35,020 nt of DNA, taken from contig NZ_BJVJ01000063.1 in assembly GCF_007989085.1 (NCBI RefSeq), positions 1-35,020 on the forward strand, read 5' to 3'. Numbering within the stretch: the first letter of the stretch is position 1; every line of letters begins with the position of its first letter. The translations under genes and the position numbers were made by a program. This DNA is from Pseudonocardia sulfidoxydans NBRC 16205. Lineage in GTDB: Bacteria; Actinomycetota; Actinomycetes; Mycobacteriales; Pseudonocardiaceae. Positions 30,000 through 35,020 of the stretch are shown here, in pieces. The notes beneath the pieces are model-generated. The model saw nothing but the letters and a program-made list of their open reading frames with translations, was not told where the DNA came from and made no database searches.

Positions 30000-31289
30000 T
30001 CAGTCGGCGGGCGGCGTGGTGTGCGCGCCCCAGCGCACGACGAGCGTGCACAGCAACCAGCCACCGAGCAGCGCGGCCGCGGTGATCAGCACGCTGCGCA
30101 GCGGCAGGAACACCGCGAGGCCGACGCACAGCACCACCCCGAGCAGCGACATCCACACCGGCCAGCGCCGCCGCGCCCGCGGCAGCCGCAGCGCCGCCAC
30201 GTTGATCAGCGCGTAGTGCACCAGCGTCGCGCACGCCGACAGCGCGATGGCGGCGACCGGGCCCGCCAGGATCGCGACGACGATCGCCAGCACCGCGCCC
30301 ACGATGTCGGCGGGCCAGGGGTTCTGCCGAGACCCGACGCGGGTGAACACCTTGGGCAGCTCACCGCGGCGGGCCATCTCGCGCATCGTGCGGCTCGTCG
30401 TGACCAGCACCGACAGCAGCGCAGCCCCCGACGCCACCGCGGCACCGATGCGCACCAGCACCCCGAGCGCGGGCGCCTGCCCGGTGTCGACGAGCGCCAC
30501 CAGCGGTGCGTGCTCGGCCGCGAGCCGGTCGACCCCCAGGCCGACGAGCAGCGCGCCGGCGACCGCGACGTAGGTGACCGTCAGGACCGCGAAGGAGATG
30601 ACGACGGCACGGCGCAGCGACCGGTCGGGGTCGCGCAGTTCCTCCCCGATCGTCGCGACCCGGGAGTAGCCGGCGAATGCGAAGAACACGATGCCCGCCG
30701 CCGTCACCACACCCAGCGGGCCGGGGACGACCTGGACCGGCACCGGCGAGTCGGCGACCGGGGACGCGGACACCCCCGTCGACCCGCCCGGGCCGAGCAG
30801 CCCCACCACCACCACGACGGCCAGCACCGCCAGCGTCCCGCCGACCAGCAGCCACGCCGTGCCCGGCGACCACCGCACCCCGGCGACGGTCATCGCCGAC
30901 ACCACCACGATGACCACGACCGCGCAGACCACCGGGTGCGCCGGCAGCACGTAGGTGCCGAACACCCCCGCCGCCGCGGCCGCCGACGACACCTTCCCGA
31001 CGAGGAAAGCCACCCCGGCGAGCCGGCCCGTCCCCGGCGAGAGCCGTTCACGGGTGTAGACGTAGCCGCCGCCGCTCTCCGGGTGCGCGACGGCGAGATC
31101 GGCCGTCGACGCCGTGTTGCACAGTGCCGTCACCGCGGCGAGCGCCACCGCGAGGAGCAGCCAGCTGCCGCCGACGGCGGCCGCGGGCGAGAACGCGGCG
31201 AACACACCCGCGCCCAGCATCGCCGCCAGACCGAGGGCGACCGCGTCGGCCGTTCCGAGGCGCCGGGTCAGTGACGACAACACGCCCAC
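30000..31289 (-). CDS. APC-superfamily amino acid permease
   Basis: Inner-membrane transporter of 429 residues with about 12 predicted hydrophobic helices. The first helix carries the APC glycine-rich substrate motif (ALGLAAMLGAGVFAAFSPAAAVGG), and FFAFAGYSRVATIGEELRDPDRSLRRAV is the helix 6-7 signature of amino acid/polyamine antiporters. TSRTMREMARRGELPKVFTRV is the cytoplasmic loop after helix 8, as in CAT/YfnA-like permeases. It starts at GTG 31289 and ends 49 bases before ilvE, same strand. The substrate is unknown; proximity to ilvE makes a branched-chain or other neutral amino acid possible but not demonstrated. Confidence 0.92.
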   Translation of the reverse strand: MGVLSSLTRRLGTADAVALGLAAMLGAGVFAAFSPAAAVGGSWLLLAVALAAVTALCNTASTADLAVAHPESGGGYVYTRERLSPGTGRLAGVAFLVGKVSSAAAAAGVFGTYVLPAHPVVCAVVVIVVVSAMTVAGVRWSPGTAWLLVGGTLAVLAVVVVVGLLGPGGSTGVSASPVADSPVPVQVVPGPLGVVTAAGIVFFAFAGYSRVATIGEELRDPDRSLRRAVVISFAVLTVTYVAVAGALLVGLGVDRLAAEHAPLVALVDTGQAPALGVLVRIGAAVASGAALLSVLVTTSRTMREMARRGELPKVFTRVGSRQNPWPADIVGAVLAIVVAILAGPVAAIALSACATLVHYALINVAALRLPRARRRWPVWMSLLGVVLCVGLAVFLPLRSVLITAAALLGGWLLCTLVVRWGAHTTPPAD

Positions 31290-31435
31290 AGCCTTGCACC
31301 CGGGCCCGCGCCGACGGGCGCCGCCGAGGTGTCATTAGCATTTCGAAGCGGTCTCACCCCGCGCCCGCGAGCGCCGAGGAGCCGTTCCCACCGGCCCGTC
31401 ACCCGTCCGGGCCGCTCGTCGCGACAGGGAGTCAC

Positions 31436-32953
31436 GTGGCAACCGAACTGCGCACCAGCACCGTCTCCGCCGCCGAGGTCGATGCCGACGCCGTCGTCGT
31501 CGGCCTCCTGCAGGGTTCCGGCGACGCCGGCCCCACCCTCGCGCCCGGCGCCGAGGAGATCGCCGCCGCCTTCGGCGCGAACGGCGAGCTCGTCGCCGAG
31601 CTGGTGCTGCTGGGCGCGACCGGCAAGGCCGAGGAGGTCGTGCGGCTCACCTCCCGCGGGGCCGTCGCCGCGCCGCTCGTCGTGTCCGTCGGGCTCGGCC
31701 GCGTGTCCGGCGACGCCCCCGGCGCCGAGCAGGTGCGCCGTGCCGCCGGTGCCGCGAGCCGCGCCCTGTCCGGGACCGCGCGGGTGGCCAGCACCCTCGG
31801 CCGCATCGACGCCACCGCCGCGACCGAGGGATCGCTGCTCGGGGCGTACACGTTCCGGGAGTACCGCAGCAACGGCGACGCCAAGCCGCCCGTCGGCACC
31901 ATCGAGCTCCTGCTCCCCTCCTCCGACGGCGCCGACGGCGACACCGCCGCGCAGGACGCCGTGACCACGGCGGTCGCCGTCGCCGGGGCCGTCACCACCG
32001 CCCGCGACCTCATCAACACACCGCCCAACGACCTCTACCCCGCCTCGTTCGCCGAGCGCGCGAAGGTACTCGGCGAGGCCGCCGGGCTGACCGTCGAGGT
32101 CCTCGACGACACCGCGCTCGCCGAGGGCGGCTACGGCGGCGTCCTCGGCGTCGGGCAGGGCTCCTCGCGCAAGCCGCGGCTCGTCCGCCTCGTCTGGGCG
32201 GGTGGCGACGCCCCGCGCGCCAAGGTCGCGCTCGTCGGCAAGGGCATCACGTTCGACACCGGCGGCATCTCCATCAAGCCCGCCGCCGGCATGGACCACA
32301 TGACCTCCGACATGTCCGGCGCCGCGGCCGTCGTCGCCACCACCGTGCTGGCCGCGACGCTGAACCTGCCCGTGGCCGTCACCGCCACCGTGCCGATGGC
32401 CGAGAACATGCCCAGCGACACCGCCTACCGCCCCGGCGACGTGCTGCGCATGTACGGCGGCAAGACCGTCGAGGTCCTCAACACCGACGCCGAGGGCCGG
32501 CTCGTCCTCGCCGACGCCATCGTCCGCGCCGCCGAGGACGACCCCGACTACCTCGTCGAGACCTCGACGCTCACCGGCGCCCAGATGGTCGCCCTCGGCA
32601 CCCGCACGGCCGGGATCATGGGCACCGACGACCTGCGTGACCGCATCGCCGCGCACGCCCGCGCCGTCGGTGAGGACGGCTGGGCGATGCCGCTGCCCGA
32701 GCACCTGCGCCCCGAGCTCGACTCCCGCGTCGCCGACCTGGCCAACGTCACCGGCGCCCGCTGGGGCGGCATGCTCGCCGCCGGGATCTTCCTCGGCGAG
32801 TTCGTGCCCGCCGACCTGCCGTGGGCACACATCGACATCGCGGGTCCGTCGTTCAACACCGGCGGTGCCTGGGGTTACACCGGCAAGGGCGGCACCGGTG
32901 TCCCGGTGCGCACCCTGTGGGCGCTGCTGGGCGACATCGCCGAGAACGGCTGA
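31436..32953 (+). CDS. pepA: Leucyl aminopeptidase (M17)
   Basis: Cytosolic two-metal aminopeptidase that removes N-terminal residues from peptides, 505 residues, normal length. Metal-binding stretches are intact: VGKGITFDTGGISIKP (Lys and Asp ligands), MTSDMSGAAAV, and the M17 signature NTDAEGRL (349-356). PPNDLYPASFAERAK is the conserved linker to the catalytic domain, and GGAWGYTGKGGTGVPVRTL is the usual C-terminus. GTG 31436 is preferred, with AGGGAG five bases upstream; the open frame before it is not protein-like. The leader may be ~90 bases from a TAGCAT box at 31336-31341. It diverges from the permease gene and corresponds to Rv2213. Confidence 0.95.
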   Translation: MATELRTSTVSAAEVDADAVVVGLLQGSGDAGPTLAPGAEEIAAAFGANGELVAELVLLGATGKAEEVVRLTSRGAVAAPLVVSVGLGRVSGDAPGAEQVRRAAGAASRALSGTARVASTLGRIDATAATEGSLLGAYTFREYRSNGDAKPPVGTIELLLPSSDGADGDTAAQDAVTTAVAVAGAVTTARDLINTPPNDLYPASFAERAKVLGEAAGLTVEVLDDTALAEGGYGGVLGVGQGSSRKPRLVRLVWAGGDAPRAKVALVGKGITFDTGGISIKPAAGMDHMTSDMSGAAAVVATTVLAATLNLPVAVTATVPMAENMPSDTAYRPGDVLRMYGGKTVEVLNTDAEGRLVLADAIVRAAEDDPDYLVETSTLTGAQMVALGTRTAGIMGTDDLRDRIAAHARAVGEDGWAMPLPEHLRPELDSRVADLANVTGARWGGMLAAGIFLGEFVPADLPWAHIDIAGPSFNTGGAWGYTGKGGTGVPVRTLWALLGDIAENG

Positions 32954-32966
32954 GCCGTTCCCGGGG

Positions 32967-33317
32967 TCACCTCTCGAGGTCCTCGCGGCGACGACGCTCG
33001 CGCAGCACCCGCTCGCGGGCGTCGTGGTCGCGCATCCGCTGCGGGTAGCCGACGATCTGCACGTCGTAGACGGGCAGCCTCAACGACCGCGCCAGCCTGC
33101 GGGCGCCCTCCGGCCCGCCGACGCGCCGGCGCGTCCAGCTGCCGTCGGCGGCGACCATCACGGCCGTCGTGTCCGTCACAGTGGTCCGCGGCTCCACGAA
33201 CATCTCGACGCCCCGGTGCGCGGCCGCCCACGCACGCAGGTGCGCCTCGTCGGCCTCGGGGACCCGGCGGCCCGCACGCGCGGCCCGTGACCGTCGCAAC
33301 CTGCTGACCAGGCCCAT
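32967..33317 (-). CDS. Conserved actinobacterial hypothetical protein
   Basis: A 116-residue protein I recognise only as a small family found near pepA/lpd/sucB in actinobacteria. ATG 33317 has GGAGG nine bases upstream. The sequence begins with a basic stretch (GLVSRLRRSRAARAGRR), then AHLRAWAAAHRGVEMFVEPRTTVTDTTAVMVAADGSWTRRRVGG, LARSLRLPVYDVQIVGYPQRMRDHDAR and a charged tail (RERVLRERRRREDLER). There is no membrane segment or signal peptide. The central beta-rich VEPRTTVTDTTAVMVAADGSW and the VYDVQIVGYP core suggest a compact alpha/beta fold. It is convergent with pepA (13 bases between stops) and divergent from lpd. Function unknown. Confidence 0.75.
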   Translation of the reverse strand: MGLVSRLRRSRAARAGRRVPEADEAHLRAWAAAHRGVEMFVEPRTTVTDTTAVMVAADGSWTRRRVGGPEGARRLARSLRLPVYDVQIVGYPQRMRDHDARERVLRERRRREDLER

Positions 33318-33519
33318 CCCGTCCGCCTCCGCCCGCGAGGGTCCGATCCCGGCGACACCCGCCCGGTCCGTCGGCGACGTCGCAGCCCCGCACCGTGCAC
33401 AACGGCCGGCACGCCCCGTTTTCTCCCGGCCCTGCACCCACCTCCTCGCGCCAGAGTGACAAGATGAGCGCGCCTGCGGCGCGAGACCCGCGCCCAGCCC
33501 CGCGAGGAGGAATGTCACG

Positions 33520-34902
33520 GTGCCCGAGCACAACGCCGACCTGGTGGTTCTCGGCGGCGGATCCGGCGGTTACGCGGCGGCGCTGCGCGCGGCCGAGCTG
33601 GGGATGTCCGTCGTCCTGGTCGAGAAGGACAAGCTCGGCGGCACCTGCCTGCACCGCGGCTGCATCCCCACCAAGGCCCTGCTGCACGCGGCCGAGGTGG
33701 CCGACGCGGCGGCCGAGGGCACCAAGATCGGCGTGCGCAGCACGTTCGAGGGCATCGACATGGCCGGCGTCAACTCCTACAAGGACGGTGTCGTCAGCCG
33801 GCTCTACAAGGGACTGCAGGGGCTCGTGAAGTCCCGCAAGATCGAGCTGGTGCAGGGTGCGGGCACCTTCGTCGCCCCCAACGCGATCGATGTGGACGGT
33901 GAGCGCTACGTCGGCCGCAACGTCGTCCTCGCCACCGGCTCCTACGCCCGCTCGCTGCCCGACCTCGAGATCGGCGGCCGGATCATCACCTCCGACCAGG
34001 CGCTGACCCTCGACGAAGCCCCCCGGAAGGTCGTCGTACTGGGCGGCGGCGTGATCGGCGTCGAGTTCGCCAGCGTCTGGCGTTCGTTCGGGGCCGAGGT
34101 CACCGTCGTCGAGGCCCTGCCTCGGCTCGTCCCCAACGAGGACGCATTCGCCTCCAAGCTCCTCGAGCGGGCGTTCCGCAAGCGCAAGATCGCGTTCAAG
34201 ACCGGCGTCCGGTTCACCGGGGCCAAACAGGACGACAACGGCGTGACCGTCAGCCTCGAGTCCGGTGAGGAGATCGAGGCCGACCTGCTGCTCGTCGCCG
34301 TCGGCCGCGGCCCGAACACCACCGGCCACGGCTACGAGGAGGCCGGCGTGACCATGGAGCGCGGCTTCGTCCTCACCGACGACCGCCTGCGCACCAACGT
34401 CGGGGGCGTCTACGCCGTCGGCGACATCGTCCCCGGCCTGCAGCTCGCGCACCGCGGCTTCGCCCAGGGCATCTTCGTCGCCGAGGACATCGCCGGGCTC
34501 AACCCGCCGCCCATCGACGAGGCCGGCATCCCCCGCGTCACCTACTGCGAGCCGGAGGTCGCGTCCGTCGGCCTGACCGAGGAGCAGGCCCGCGAGCGCC
34601 ACGGCGAGGTCCAGACGCTGACCTACGACCTCGGCGGCAACGGCAAGTCCCAGATCCTGCAGACCTCGGGCGCGATCAAGCTGGTCAAGGCCGGCGCCGA
34701 GGGCACTCCCGGGCCGGTCGTCGGCCTGCACATGGTCGGCGCCCGCGTGGGCGAGCTGATCGGTGAGGCGCAGCTGATCTACAACTGGGACGCCACGGCC
34801 GAGGACGTCGCCGCGTTGATCCACGCCCACCCGACCCAGAACGAGGCGCTGGGTGAGGCACACCTCGCCCTGGCCGGAAAGCCGTTGCACACCCACGGCT
34901 GA
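33520..34902 (+). CDS. lpd: Dihydrolipoyl dehydrogenase (E3)
   Basis: FAD enzyme that reoxidises dihydrolipoamide in 2-oxoacid dehydrogenase complexes, passing electrons to NAD, 460 residues. The FAD loop is VVLGGGSGGYAAALRAAE (9-26), and the redox pair is Cys43/Cys48 in GGTCLHRGCIPTKALLH. The NAD loop is VVVLGGGVIGVEFASVW (about 171-187), and the ribityl-binding GDI is in VYAVGDIVPG. The C-terminal active-site His437 is in HAHPTQNEA. GTG 33520 is preceded by GAGGAGG at nine bases. Downstream sucB, 53 bases on, makes the pair an E3-E2 operon. This differs from M. tuberculosis, where I recall lpd lying elsewhere. Confidence 0.96.
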   Translation: MPEHNADLVVLGGGSGGYAAALRAAELGMSVVLVEKDKLGGTCLHRGCIPTKALLHAAEVADAAAEGTKIGVRSTFEGIDMAGVNSYKDGVVSRLYKGLQGLVKSRKIELVQGAGTFVAPNAIDVDGERYVGRNVVLATGSYARSLPDLEIGGRIITSDQALTLDEAPRKVVVLGGGVIGVEFASVWRSFGAEVTVVEALPRLVPNEDAFASKLLERAFRKRKIAFKTGVRFTGAKQDDNGVTVSLESGEEIEADLLLVAVGRGPNTTGHGYEEAGVTMERGFVLTDDRLRTNVGGVYAVGDIVPGLQLAHRGFAQGIFVAEDIAGLNPPPIDEAGIPRVTYCEPEVASVGLTEEQARERHGEVQTLTYDLGGNGKSQILQTSGAIKLVKAGAEGTPGPVVGLHMVGARVGELIGEAQLIYNWDATAEDVAALIHAHPTQNEALGEAHLALAGKPLHTHG

Positions 34903-34955
34903 CGGCCGCCGATACCGCTCACAACGCGTAGACATCGAAGGAGCTCCGACCCGCT

Positions 34956-35020
34956 ATGGCCTTCTCAGTCCAGATGCCCGCCCTCGGTGAGAGCGTCACC
35001 GAGGGCACGGTCACCCGATG
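34956..35020 (+). CDS. sucB: Dihydrolipoyl acyltransferase E2 (partial, cut by window end)
   Basis: Only the first 21 codons are present, MAFSVQMPALGESVTEGTVTR, and the gene runs off the right edge. This is the diagnostic start of an N-terminal lipoyl domain of a 2-oxoacid dehydrogenase E2 subunit. GAAGGAG lies 12 bases before the ATG. With lpd immediately upstream it would supply the E2 core of a 2-oxoglutarate or pyruvate dehydrogenase complex, as mycobacterial DlaT (Rv2215) does. Which complex it serves cannot be decided from this fragment. Confidence 0.88.
   Translation, partial: MAFSVQMPALGESVTEGTVTR

Noticed and set aside
1..35020. Mobile elements, phage genes, CRISPR arrays, tRNA or rRNA
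   Set aside because: I found no transposase or integrase motifs, no regularly spaced repeats with unique spacers, and no tRNA- or rRNA-like sequence on reading both strands. Compositional outliers could be missed without computation.

Overview
The window is very GC-rich actinobacterial chromosome. GTG starts are common, several genes have leaderless-type promoters, and it carries actinobacterial proteins: the cytochrome oxidase subunit CtaF, the mycobacterial-type adenosine kinase AdoK, a DUF3043 protein and a Rv2252-type diacylglycerol kinase. Gene content and style suggest Pseudonocardiales (for example Pseudonocardia), but nothing in the sequence fixes the genus. I found no insertion sequence, phage gene, CRISPR array, tRNA or rRNA.

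Positions 1-12.7 kb look like an accessory region. It holds an NlpC/P60 cell-wall hydrolase with a C-terminal domain resembling a broken sortase, a NarL-type two-component pair, an AlkA-like DNA glycosylase preceded by two exact TTGTCCACA (DnaA-box type) sites, a small lipoprotein, and a crotonase-fold protein divergent from an O-methyltransferase. An AraC regulator divergent from a DUF2000 protein follows, then an acyl-CoA dehydrogenase, and a TetR regulator divergent from an FAD monooxygenase with a clear promoter and operator between them.

Positions 12.7-35 kb follow the gene order I recall for Mycobacterium tuberculosis Rv2199c-Rv2215: ctaF, ctaC, asnB, adoK, an A-type Fe-S carrier, glycerate kinase, DUF3043, cobU/cobT/cobS, ilvE, pepA and sucB. 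Three differences stand out. A GNAT and an acyl-CoA desaturase follow asnB. A four-gene block resembling Rv2249c-Rv2252 (GlpD, TetR, alkylglycerone-phosphate-synthase-like flavoprotein, diacylglycerol kinase) lies between asnB and adoK. An lpd gene directly precedes sucB, whose start is cut by the window end.

Functionally the right part combines respiration (ctaC/ctaF), asparagine synthesis, purine salvage, Fe-S assembly, glycerate phosphorylation, the nucleotide-loop end of cobamide synthesis, branched-chain amino-acid transamination, peptide turnover and a 2-oxoacid dehydrogenase complex. The most interesting candidate system is the divergent glycerolipid module at 18.4-22.9 kb, which could link glycerol-3-phosphate/DHAP to ether-lipid or phosphatidate chemistry. 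Other points worth checking are a CobT with both expected catalytic acidic positions changed, a crotonase lacking both hydratase glutamates, a dense palindromic repeat at 22.9-23.0 kb, and at least seven genes whose predicted start lies 6-7 nt after a TANNNT box.
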